From an uncultured Lachnospiraceae bacterium (GTDB lineage Bacteria; Bacillota; Clostridia; Lachnospirales; Lachnospiraceae): a DNA stretch of 25,162 nucleotides. A program made the position numbers and the translations under genes. A model generated the notes under the pieces. It did not search any database. It was not told the origin of the DNA and saw nothing but the letters and a program-made list of their open reading frames with translations. Numbering within the stretch: the first letter of the stretch is position 1; the number at the start of each line of letters is the position of its first letter. This document shows, piece after piece, positions 16,534 to 23,569 of the stretch. The stretch is from positions 1 through 25,162 of the forward strand of contig CAKRHP010000027.1 in the NCBI GenBank assembly GCA_934339135.1. The letters run 5' to 3'.

Positions 16534-16557
16534 TCATACCTTCCATAATCTGGAGGA

Positions 16558-16587
16558 TTGCAATGTCCTTTGGACTGGTGCTATAAT
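16558..16587 (+). promoter_or_regulatory. Extended -10 promoter of the UmuC-like gene, apparently leaderless
   Basis: TTGCAA (16558-16563), 18 bases, TATAAT (16582-16587) preceded by TG in the extended -10 position. The expected transcript start, about 7 bases after the -10, falls on ATG 16594. No LexA-type box was seen nearby. Confidence 0.7.
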
Positions 16588-16593
16588 AGGATT

Positions 16594-18114
16594 ATGAAGG
16601 AACGGACTTATATTGCGATTGATCTAAAATCTTTTTATGCATCGGTGGAATGTGTGGAGCGGGGACTTGATCCGCTGACGACAAATCTGGTGGTAGCCGA
16701 TGCCGGCAGGACAGAGAAAACAATATGTCTGGCGGTCTCGCCATCCCTGAAAAGCCATGGGATATCGGGACGTGCCAGACTTTTTGAAGTGGTTCAGAGA
16801 GTAAAGGAGATCAATCGGGAGAGGAGAAGCAGGGCGCCGGGACACCGGCTGGAGGGAAGCTCTGTTCTGGCACAGGAGCTTGCGGAGGATCCGGCTCTCG
16901 CGGTGGACTATATTGCGGCTCCGCCGAGAATGGCGTATTACATGGAGTACAGTACAAGGATTTATGATATTTACCTGAAGTATGTGGCTCCCGAGGATAT
17001 GCATGTCTATTCGGTGGATGAAGTATTTATGGATGTGACAGATTATCTGGAAGTGTATCAGAAGACACCAGGGGAGCTGGCGGCGACCATTATACAGGAT
17101 GTGCTGGAAACCACCGGAATCACTGCGACAGCGGGGATTGGAACCAATCTTTATCTGTGCAAGATCGCAATGGATGTGGAGGCAAAGCATATTGAACCGG
17201 ATGAGAACGGGGTGCGGATCGCCCGGCTGGATGAAATGAGCTACCGGCGGAATTTGTGGACGCATCAGCCCATTACGGATTTCTGGCGGGTAGGACCGGG
17301 GTACGCCAGAAAGCTTGCGCAGGCCGGGTTATATACCATGGGAGATGTGGCACGCTGTTCTATTGGGAAAGCCGGTGACTATTATAATGAGGATCTGCTT
17401 TATAAGCTGTTTGGGGTGAATGCAGAGCTTCTGATCGATCATGCCTGGGGATGGGAACCCTGTACGATCGCCCAGATCAAAAGCTATCGGCCGTCTACCA
17501 ACAGTCTGGGATCGGGACAGGTGTTATCGTGTCCTTATAACTGGGAAAAGGCAAGGCTTGTGGTTAAGGAGATGACGGATCTACTGGTGCTGGAGCTGGT
17601 GGATAAAGGTCTTGTGACGGATCAGATGGTTCTGACGGTAGGCTATGATGTGGACAATCTCCGGCAGGATCCCAAAAAGCGGTACCGCGGGGAGGTGACC
17701 ACAGACCGTTATGGACGCAAAATACCAAAGCATGCCCACGGCACAGGTAATCTTGGCAGAAAGACCTCGTCTACCCATCTGATCATGGAAGCGGTTCTGT
17801 CATTATATGATGATATTGTCAATCCAAAGCTTATGATCCGGCGGATCAATATCACGGCCAACCATGTGATCCCGGAGGCGGATGCCGAGCAGGAAACACA
17901 GTTTGAACAGTTGAGCCTGTTTGAGGATGTGGAGCAGGAGGAGCTTCGCAAACAGCAGGAGGAGAAAGAACTTGCCAGAGAGAAGCGGATGCAGCATGCA
18001 GTGATCGATATCAAAAAGAAATTTGGCAAAAATGCAATTCTCCGTGGGATGAACCTGGAGGAGGGGGCAACCGCCAGAAACAGGAATAATCAGATCGGAG
18101 GACACCGGGCATGA
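16594..18114 (+). CDS. Y-family DNA polymerase, UmuC/UvrX-like
   Basis: An error-prone translesion DNA polymerase of the ImpB/MucB/SamB (UmuC) group, 506 aa. The catalytic metal ligands are present: Asp10 in IAIDLKSFYASVE, and Asp142-Glu143 in VYSVDEVFMDV. Tyr15 or Phe14 would be the ribonucleotide gate. The thumb (TATAGIGTNLYLCKIAMD), little-finger region and a charged C-terminal tail follow. A QLSLFED motif at about residues 450-456 resembles a sliding-clamp binding motif (QLxLF). I chose ATG 16594 (MKERTYIAID) because the promoter at 16558-16587 excludes the upstream ATG. There is no good ribosome site, which suggests a leaderless mRNA. It overlaps the YolD-like gene by ATGA. Confidence 0.92.
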   Translation: MKERTYIAIDLKSFYASVECVERGLDPLTTNLVVADAGRTEKTICLAVSPSLKSHGISGRARLFEVVQRVKEINRERRSRAPGHRLEGSSVLAQELAEDPALAVDYIAAPPRMAYYMEYSTRIYDIYLKYVAPEDMHVYSVDEVFMDVTDYLEVYQKTPGELAATIIQDVLETTGITATAGIGTNLYLCKIAMDVEAKHIEPDENGVRIARLDEMSYRRNLWTHQPITDFWRVGPGYARKLAQAGLYTMGDVARCSIGKAGDYYNEDLLYKLFGVNAELLIDHAWGWEPCTIAQIKSYRPSTNSLGSGQVLSCPYNWEKARLVVKEMTDLLVLELVDKGLVTDQMVLTVGYDVDNLRQDPKKRYRGEVTTDRYGRKIPKHAHGTGNLGRKTSSTHLIMEAVLSLYDDIVNPKLMIRRINITANHVIPEADAEQETQFEQLSLFEDVEQEELRKQQEEKELAREKRMQHAVIDIKKKFGKNAILRGMNLEEGATARNRNNQIGGHRA

Positions 18115-18545
18115 CAGAGTTTCGAAGGGAATCGGCAAATATAAAACATACATTTCCATATGAAGATATCATAAATCTGCCCCATCACCGTTCTGAGACT
18201 CATCCTCATATGTCTCTGGAGGAGAGGGCAGCGCAGTTTTCTTCCTTTGCTGCACTAACCGGACATAAGGAGGCAGTGCAGGAGAAGGCACGCCGTACCG
18301 GCAGACGGATGGAGCTGGATGAGGATCAGAAGGCACGGCTGGACGAAAAGCTGCAGGAGTTTTGCAGTGAGAAGGCTGAAGGCCGGGAAACAGAATTTAC
18401 GGTTTTTTATCCCGATGACAGGAAAAGCGGCGGCTCTTATGAGAAGGTTCGTGGAATATTGAAGCGGATCGATGCCTATGAAAAAGTGATCTGGCTGGAG
18501 AACGGAAAAAGCCTTAAAATATCGGATATTATTGACATTCAATGA
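18111..18545 (+). CDS. YolD-like protein
   Basis: A 144-aa protein of the YolD-like family, found beside UmuC/UvrX-type polymerases in Firmicutes and proposed as a functional stand-in for UmuD. The family core is clear: YEDIINLPHH, then HMSLEERAAQFSSFAALTGH (about residues 17-51). A charged helical region and a C-terminal beta-rich part (TVFYPDD, KVIWLENGKSLKISDI) follow. GGAGGA (18099-18104) precedes the ATG, and its ATG overlaps the polymerase stop (ATGA), so the two are cotranscribed and translationally coupled. Exact biochemical role is not established. Confidence 0.88.
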   Translation: MTEFRRESANIKHTFPYEDIINLPHHRSETHPHMSLEERAAQFSSFAALTGHKEAVQEKARRTGRRMELDEDQKARLDEKLQEFCSEKAEGRETEFTVFYPDDRKSGGSYEKVRGILKRIDAYEKVIWLENGKSLKISDIIDIQ

Positions 18546-18567
18546 GTGGAAAAAGGTGTAGGTGTAA

Positions 18568-18596
18568 TTGACGATTTTGTAAAAAAATGGTATGAT
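18568..18596 (+). promoter_or_regulatory. Sigma-A-type promoter of the cytidylate kinase-like gene
   Basis: TTGACG (18568-18573), exactly 17 bases, TATGAT (18591-18596). It is followed by GGGAGGCGG as ribosome site and ATG 18623. One of the clearest promoters in the window. Confidence 0.8.
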
Positions 18597-18622
18597 AAAT
18601 ACAAAGAAGGGAGGCGGAAATA

Positions 18623-19219
18623 ATGGGAAAACAATGGATTATTTCAATCAGCAGAGAGTACGGAACAGGTGGACATAAGATTGCAGAAAAGCTTGCCCAG
18701 ATATTTGATTTTCCGGTTTATGATCGTGAATTATTGGATAATGTGTTCGGAGATGAGGCAAATGTTGAGGAGTGGCGTGAGTGCGATGAGATGCCGGCAC
18801 CATTGGCATTTTCCAAGAAATTTTCCGGTACGAAGAATTCATCAGAGTACACACTGGCGAAGCGTCAGTTTAATTATCTGCGGAAGAAAGCCAATGAGGG
18901 GGGATCCTTTGTTGTGGTAGGTCGTTGTTCGGAGTACATTCTGAAGGATTACGAGGGGCTGATCCCAATCTTCATTCTGGGAGATGAGGATGTCAAGGTA
19001 AAGCAGGTTATGGAGAGTCGCAATTTCACAGAGAAGGAAGCGAAGGCAGCACTTGTTCGTCACAACCGCTTGAGAAAGAGATATCACAACAGCTATTGTG
19101 AGGGCAAATGGGGAGATTCCAGATGCTATGATATCTGTATCAACAGCAGCCGGTTAGGCTTTGACGGTACAGTGAAGTTCCTGGAGGAGTATATCCGGGA
19201 AAGAATGAACCAGGACTGA
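18623..19219 (+). CDS. Cytidylate kinase-like protein
   Basis: A 198-aa P-loop kinase-like protein of the cytidylate kinase-like (Cytidylate_kin2) group. It starts WIISISREYGTGGHKIAEKLA, where GTGGHKIA takes the place of the usual Walker A motif. YDRELLD and FVVVGRCSEYIL follow, then an Arg/Lys-rich lid region (RHNRLRKRYHNSYC) and the end motif YDICINSSRLG. These are standard for the family, which is distinct from housekeeping Cmk. The true substrate is unknown; nucleoside monophosphate phosphorylation is an inference. It has its own strong promoter, and structured hairpins follow it. Confidence 0.85.
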   Translation: MGKQWIISISREYGTGGHKIAEKLAQIFDFPVYDRELLDNVFGDEANVEEWRECDEMPAPLAFSKKFSGTKNSSEYTLAKRQFNYLRKKANEGGSFVVVGRCSEYILKDYEGLIPIFILGDEDVKVKQVMESRNFTEKEAKAALVRHNRLRKRYHNSYCEGKWGDSRCYDICINSSRLGFDGTVKFLEEYIRERMNQD

Positions 19220-19250
19220 TACAATGAAATAAAGATCTTGATATGACTTA

Positions 19251-19326
19251 CTTATTCACCTGATTTTGGTGATTTATAAGGGAACTGCCGGTTTGTTACT
19301 GCTTTAGGCGATAACATTCCGGCAGT
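19251..19326 (+). other. Two consecutive RNA-hairpin-forming repeats between the kinase-like gene and nth
   Basis: Hairpin 1: CTTATTCACC (19251-19260) pairs with GGTGA (19268-19272) and ATAAG (19276-19280), with a 3-base bulge. Hairpin 2: ACTGCCGG (19284-19291) pairs perfectly with CCGGCAGT (19319-19326), and inner GTTA/TAAC (19295-19298, 19312-19315) extends it. Only a T-rich, not T-only, tail follows (GTTGTATTCAGGTTTTG), so hairpin 2 is at best a weak terminator. Confidence 0.5.
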
Positions 19327-19364
19327 CGTTGTATTCAGGTTTTGTAAAAAACAGGAGAGAACAG

Positions 19365-20003
19365 ATGACAAAGAAGCAGAGGGCATTAGAGATCATAGAA
19401 CGATTAAAAAAAGAATATCCGGATGCAGCATGTACGCTGGATTATGAGGAAGCGTGGAAGCTGCTTGTCAGTGTGCGTCTGGCGGCTCAGTGTACCGACG
19501 CACGTGTTAATGTGATCGTCAAGGGATTGTTTGAAAAATATCCGGATGTCAATGCATTGGCGGAGGCAGAGGTCAGTGATATTGAGGAGATTGTGCGTCC
19601 CTGTGGGCTTGGCAGGAGCAAGGCACGGGATATCAGTGCATGCATGAGGATGCTGCGAGATGAATACGATGGCAGGGTGCCGGATGATTTTGATGCACTT
19701 TTGAAGCTACCGGGTGTGGGGCGTAAAAGTGCCAATCTGATCATGGGGGATGTCTTTGGCAGACCTGCCATTGTGACAGATACCCATTGTATCCGCCTGT
19801 CCAACCGTATGGGACTGGTAGATGGAATCAAGGATCCCAAAAAGGTAGAGATGGCATTATGGAAGATCATTCCTCCGGAGGAAGGCAGTGATTTTTGTCA
19901 TCGTCTGGTGATCCATGGACGAGAGGTATGCACCGCCAGAACGAAGCCGTATTGTGATAAGTGTTGTCTGGCAGATATCTGTCCGAAAAAAGGGATAAAA
20001 TAA
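19365..20003 (+). CDS. nth: Endonuclease III (DNA glycosylase/AP lyase)
   Basis: A base-excision repair enzyme that removes oxidised pyrimidines and cuts abasic sites. The 212-aa protein has the helix-hairpin-helix LPGVGRKSANLI with catalytic Lys121 and the active-site Asp139 (VTDTHC, usually VDTH). Four cysteines for an iron-sulfur cluster are at 189, 197, 200 and 206. The first spacing is seven residues instead of the usual six (C-x7-C-x2-C-x5-C). I chose ATG 19365 because AGGAGA lies 6 bases before it and homologs start near here; the 12 codons upstream fall in the intergenic segment. It is monocistronic as far as can be seen. Confidence 0.93.
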   Translation: MTKKQRALEIIERLKKEYPDAACTLDYEEAWKLLVSVRLAAQCTDARVNVIVKGLFEKYPDVNALAEAEVSDIEEIVRPCGLGRSKARDISACMRMLRDEYDGRVPDDFDALLKLPGVGRKSANLIMGDVFGRPAIVTDTHCIRLSNRMGLVDGIKDPKKVEMALWKIIPPEEGSDFCHRLVIHGREVCTARTKPYCDKCCLADICPKKGIK

Positions 20004-20056
20004 AAAGCGTGAAAGGGATGTAAAAATATTTTGATACACAGATCATGGAGCATTGG

Positions 20057-20239
20057 ATGACCTGTGATGACAAAAACCTGCAGGATATGGAGAAAATGAC
20101 ATCACAGGAATGTGTTTTTGATTATTATTCCGTCTTTTTTAGTTTGCATAGAATGATCAAAAGAGAAGATACTGATAAAAAAACATCAATTACAGAATTG
20201 ACGTTTCAGGAAGAAGAAGGTATGCTAATTAGTAGTTAG
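20057..20239 (+). CDS. Possible small protein (60 aa), doubtful
   Basis: A 60-codon ORF after nth, starting MTCDDKNLQDMEKMTSQ, with GGAG 6 bases before ATG 20057; an in-frame ATG at 20045 lacks a ribosome site. It is hydrophilic, with no recognised domain. A candidate promoter for the next gene overlaps its 3' end. It may be a real small gene or chance. The rest of 20004-20334 holds that promoter and nothing else I can name. Confidence 0.3.
   Translation: MTCDDKNLQDMEKMTSQECVFDYYSVFFSLHRMIKREDTDKKTSITELTFQEEEGMLISS
20198..20226 (+). promoter_or_regulatory. Probable promoter of the DUF3793 gene
   Basis: TTGACG (20198-20203), 17 bases, TATGCT (20221-20226). The -10 is imperfect. It would give a leader of about 100 bases before ATG 20335. 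Confidence 0.45.
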
Positions 20240-20334
20240 ATATAACTAACCATAGAGAGCATAGGCTAACAAATACTAAAGGATATATTAATTTAGATCA
20301 TTTTATTTTATCAGGAATAGACGGAGGAGCAGGA

Positions 20335-20943
20335 ATGAGTCAGGGATTAACGAAAATGCTGCAAACTATGGATGGCACCAGTCTTGAAATGAGGATCGCA
20401 TATCAGTGTGCTCCACTTCTGGCGGGTTTAAAACCATCTAATCTGCTGATGCTGCGGGAAAGAGAAGTCTCTTATGTACAGTGGATGTTAAAGCAGGCGG
20501 GAATATCCTATTTTATAGTGGCACAGGAGCAGGGAAAGGCGGCAGTTCTTTTATATAATAAGGGGGAACTGCAGAGGTATCTGGTACAGGATCAGGTGGC
20601 AAAGGGACTGAAAAAAATGGGTTACCGGGAGCTGGCTCTGGGGAAGGTTCTTTATGTATTTCGCAGACATTATGAGGCATTCCTGCGGGGAGAAACAGAT
20701 TTCCCTCATGAAATGGGATTTTTGCTGGGATATCCGGTTGAGGATGTGGAAGGCTTTATCCGTAACGAAGGTCAGAATTGCTTATATACCGGTGATTGGA
20801 AAGTTTATGATAATCTTACCGAAAAACTCACCTTATTTGGAAAATTTGAAGCAGCCAGGGAAAGTCTGCTGGGAATGATCTCCGGGGGAATGGGAATCGT
20901 CGACATCATGAAAAATCAACGTCTCCAGCAGCCGGTAGCATGA
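20335..20943 (+). CDS. DUF3793 family protein
   Basis: A 202-aa soluble protein of the DUF3793 family of Clostridia, function unknown. Family marks are an N-terminal CAPLLAGLKPSNLL, then a C-terminal block at about residues 123-160 reading FPHEMGFLLGYPVEDVEGFI and TGDWKVY. Its central part (SYFIVAQEQGKAAVLLYN) looks like an alternating alpha/beta fold. There are no membrane segments and only two cysteines. The ribosome site GGAGGAGCAGGA directly precedes the ATG. A very stable 18-bp hairpin follows 5 bases past the stop. Confidence 0.88.
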   Translation: MSQGLTKMLQTMDGTSLEMRIAYQCAPLLAGLKPSNLLMLREREVSYVQWMLKQAGISYFIVAQEQGKAAVLLYNKGELQRYLVQDQVAKGLKKMGYRELALGKVLYVFRRHYEAFLRGETDFPHEMGFLLGYPVEDVEGFIRNEGQNCLYTGDWKVYDNLTEKLTLFGKFEAARESLLGMISGGMGIVDIMKNQRLQQPVA

Positions 20944-20948
20944 ATGCA

Positions 20949-20990
20949 GTGCCCGGACTTCCCACAAAAAAGTGTGGGAAGTCTGGGCAC
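20949..20990 (+). terminator. 18-bp hairpin after the DUF3793 gene, probable terminator
   Basis: Bases 20949-20966 pair with 20973-20990 over 18 positions (one G-T pair) around loop AAAAAG. The tail is ATTATTAAAA, a poor T-run, and the other strand also lacks one. It probably ends or protects the upstream transcript. The region 20991-21161 holds only a further 7-bp hairpin (21098-21104 with 21114-21120). Confidence 0.6.
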
Positions 20991-21161
20991 ATTATTAAAA
21001 ATATACAAAGTAAATGGAAATATTCATAGGTGGATTGTAGTATCTGTCTATGGATATTTTTTTATGGGTGGACTATCATTAATAAGAAATATTATGGGCA
21101 CAATCGAATCATTATTGTGCGAAGTTTGAGTGTATTATAGATAGAAAGGCGTGAAACAGAC

Positions 21162-21812
21162 ATGAAATATGATTTAGTAGTTTTTGATATGGACGGAACG
21201 ATTTTAAATACATTGGAGGATCTGGCGGACAGTCTGAATGTGACGATGGAGCATTTCGGCTACCCGCAGCACACCATTGAGGAGGTTTGTTCTTTTGTGG
21301 GTAACGGAATCCGTCTGCTGATCGAGAGAGGTGTGCCGGAAGGTCTTTCGACGGAGGAGATCGATCAGGCTTTTGATTATTTTATGGAATATTATCAGGT
21401 GCATTGTGCTGATAAAACAAAGCCTTACGAGGGCATTGAGGAGACGATATGCAAGCTTCGGTCTGCGGGCATCAGGACAGCAGTCGTGTCCAATAAGGCG
21501 GATTGTGCTGTAAAGGAGCTGGCGGAGAAGTATTTTAGCGGTTTGTTTGATGTGGCAGTTGGTGAACGTAAAGGGATCTCTAAAAAACCGGCTCCGGATG
21601 GAGTCGATGACGTATTAAAACAGTTAGGGATCCCAAGAGAAAAAGCGGTTTATGTGGGGGACTCGGAGGTGGATGTTGCCACGGCCCGGAACGCTCATAT
21701 GGATAGCCTGATCGTGGAATGGGGGTTTCGAAAAGCAGACTTTTTGCGTGAGAATGGTGCAAAGACTCTGATCAAAAAACCAGAAGAAATTCTTTCGTAT
21801 TGTCTGGACTGA
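21162..21812 (+). CDS. HAD-family phosphatase, phosphoglycolate phosphatase-like
   Basis: A 216-aa haloacid dehalogenase-type phosphatase with a helical cap, resembling Gph/PpaX. The motifs are motif I DMDGT (nucleophile Asp9, acid Asp11), motif II VVSNK (Ser in SNK), motif III Lys in KKPAPDG, and motif IV GDSEVD. Substrates of such enzymes include phosphoglycolate, pyrophosphate and sugar phosphates; the sequence alone does not choose. The ribosome site is modest (AAAGG, 13 bases upstream). A small terminator follows directly, so the gene is probably the last of its transcript. Confidence 0.88.
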   Translation: MKYDLVVFDMDGTILNTLEDLADSLNVTMEHFGYPQHTIEEVCSFVGNGIRLLIERGVPEGLSTEEIDQAFDYFMEYYQVHCADKTKPYEGIEETICKLRSAGIRTAVVSNKADCAVKELAEKYFSGLFDVAVGERKGISKKPAPDGVDDVLKQLGIPREKAVYVGDSEVDVATARNAHMDSLIVEWGFRKADFLRENGAKTLIKKPEEILSYCLD

Positions 21813-21816
21813 TAAC

Positions 21817-21838
21817 CGGTAAATATTACCGTATTTTT
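21817..21838 (+). terminator. Rho-independent terminator after the HAD gene
   Basis: CGGTAA (21817-21822) pairs with TTACCG (21826-21831) around a 3-base loop, followed by TATTTTT. Short but well formed. Confidence 0.6.
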
Positions 21839-21914
21839 AGTATATTCGTCGTATTGTTGTGGAAAACAGCGAAAAAGAACGAAAAAGTTGTGTAAAATAT
21901 GCGGAAAAAAGGGG

Positions 21915-21943
21915 CTGACTTTTCCGAAAAAAAGTTGTATGAT
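21915..21943 (+). promoter_or_regulatory. Promoter of the L,D-transpeptidase gene
   Basis: CTGACT (21915-21920), 17 bases, TATGAT (21938-21943), leaving a leader of about 56 bases. The upstream DNA is A-rich (tracts of 4-7 A), which may help promoter activity. Confidence 0.6.
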
Positions 21944-22005
21944 ATAAATTGGTTTGTGTAAAAGTAAATTGATTCATTGATAGGAAAAGAGGATTAGGGG
22001 GACAC

Positions 22006-23490
22006 ATGAAGAAAAATTGGTTAGTTCGGGTTGTATTTGGAATTGCGGGAGTGCTGATCGTAGCAGTGATCGCAGTTTTAATCTGGCAGAAAGGATATTA
22101 TGGCAAGCGCTGGTATGGCAATACGACCATTAATGGTGTAGACGTTTCAAAGCAGACGCTGGCGGAGTCGAAGCAGAAGCTGATCGAGGCTCACAAGGAT
22201 TACAGCCTGACCATCAAAGCCAGAAAGGATGGAAGCCTGACGATTAAGGGCAGTGATATTGATTATAAATTTGATATTGGTTCGCAGTTTGATGAACTGT
22301 TTGCAACACAGCATGGTTCTATGTCTTTCCTTGGAAAGAAGAGAGAATATACGATGGATTATGATGTGGATTACAATGCCAAAAAGGTAGCAAAGATTGC
22401 ATCGGAGTCAGCATTGATGACGGGGGATGATGGCTACAAGATTAAAAAGCCGGTGAGTGCCCATGTACAGTATTCCGCAGAGAAAAAGCAGTATGAATGT
22501 ATTGCGGAAAAGCCTGGAAATAAGTTGAAAAAGAAAGCATTTATACAGGCGATCGAAGACACCCTTCAGAAGGCGCAGAAGGAGATGGATCTTACCGATG
22601 AGAAGGCATTTCCGGATGCATATAAGGCACCGAAGATCACTTCGGAGGATGAGGCACTTCAAACAGCATTGTCTGCCTGCAACAATGCTGCGATACGATT
22701 TATCAAGTGGAACATGGGTGAGGGGGTGACAGAGCAGATCACTCCGGAGGAGATTTCCCAGTGGATTACATACAAAAACGGAAAGGTGAAGTATGACCGG
22801 ACGGCAATCTCCGATTGGATCGAGGCTTTTTGTCTGAAATACAAAACGGTTGGCAAGACAAGGACCATCAAGGATCACAATGGAAAGAATGTGAAGATAT
22901 ATGGTGGTGATTATGGCTGGCAGATGGATTATGAAAAAACATTAAGTCAGGCATTGAAAGCATTAAAGAAGCCGATTGATACAAGTCTTACAGAGGCTTA
23001 TATTAACGATCCAAGTACGGAAAATCAGCAGGCATTAACGATCAAACGCAAGGTAGAATATCTCAATACGGCATTCCAAAAGGATTATGATAATTTTGCC
23101 GTGGACTGGGATACGCAAAATTATACAGAGATTTCTTTGGCGGATCAAATGGTCTATGTGATCCGTAATGGAAAGGTGGCATATTCCTGCAAAACCATCA
23201 GTGGTAAGCCGGTGGAGGGGAGAATGACACCGACGGGAGCATATTTTATTAAGGAGCATAATACCCACCGTGTTCTGAAGGGAGAAAATTATACGACACC
23301 TGTTGACAGCTGGGTACGTATTACCTGGTCTGGTACCGGCTTCCATGCGGCTCCATGGCAGAGATGGTCTTCCTGGACAAAGGATTACTATAAGGTGAGA
23401 GGCTCTCATGGATGCTTGAACCTGGAACCATCCATAGCCAAGAAGATTTATGATATGGTGAAGTACAGAGAAGCAGTATTTATTCATTGA
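22006..23490 (+). CDS. L,D-transpeptidase (YkuD domain)
   Basis: A 494-aa cell-wall enzyme forming 3-3 peptide cross-links or attaching proteins to peptidoglycan. An N-terminal membrane anchor (about 8-28) is followed by an extracellular region with two peptidoglycan-binding-type repeats (about 35-370; the first starts NGVDVSKQTLAES). The C-terminal YkuD catalytic domain (about 370-494) has His447 (GTGFHAAPW) and the active-site SHGC with Cys470. It matches the architecture of Gram-positive L,D-transpeptidases with a PG_binding_4 domain. AGGGGG stands 4 bases before the ATG. It has its own promoter and ends at a bidirectional terminator. Confidence 0.92.
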   Translation: MKKNWLVRVVFGIAGVLIVAVIAVLIWQKGYYGKRWYGNTTINGVDVSKQTLAESKQKLIEAHKDYSLTIKARKDGSLTIKGSDIDYKFDIGSQFDELFATQHGSMSFLGKKREYTMDYDVDYNAKKVAKIASESALMTGDDGYKIKKPVSAHVQYSAEKKQYECIAEKPGNKLKKKAFIQAIEDTLQKAQKEMDLTDEKAFPDAYKAPKITSEDEALQTALSACNNAAIRFIKWNMGEGVTEQITPEEISQWITYKNGKVKYDRTAISDWIEAFCLKYKTVGKTRTIKDHNGKNVKIYGGDYGWQMDYEKTLSQALKALKKPIDTSLTEAYINDPSTENQQALTIKRKVEYLNTAFQKDYDNFAVDWDTQNYTEISLADQMVYVIRNGKVAYSCKTISGKPVEGRMTPTGAYFIKEHNTHRVLKGENYTTPVDSWVRITWSGTGFHAAPWQRWSSWTKDYYKVRGSHGCLNLEPSIAKKIYDMVKYREAVFIH

Positions 23491-23506
23491 TGAAATAAAT
23501 GATAAT

Positions 23507-23550
23507 AAAAAGGCGTACCGTTTCGAGAGATCGAAATGGTACGCCTTTTT
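23507..23550. terminator. Bidirectional terminator between convergent genes
   Basis: A 20-bp stem, 23507-23526 with 23531-23550 (one G-T pair), around loop GAGA. It begins with AAAAA and ends with TTTTT, so it has a T-run in each direction and serves both the L,D-transpeptidase and the SPFH gene. Confidence 0.92.
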
Positions 23551-23569
23551 GCCGGTATCCGGAAGAGAT

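Noticed and set aside
20944..21129. 61-codon ORF after the DUF3793 gene
   Set aside because: Its first third is the 18-bp hairpin, and there is no ribosome site or protein-like pattern.
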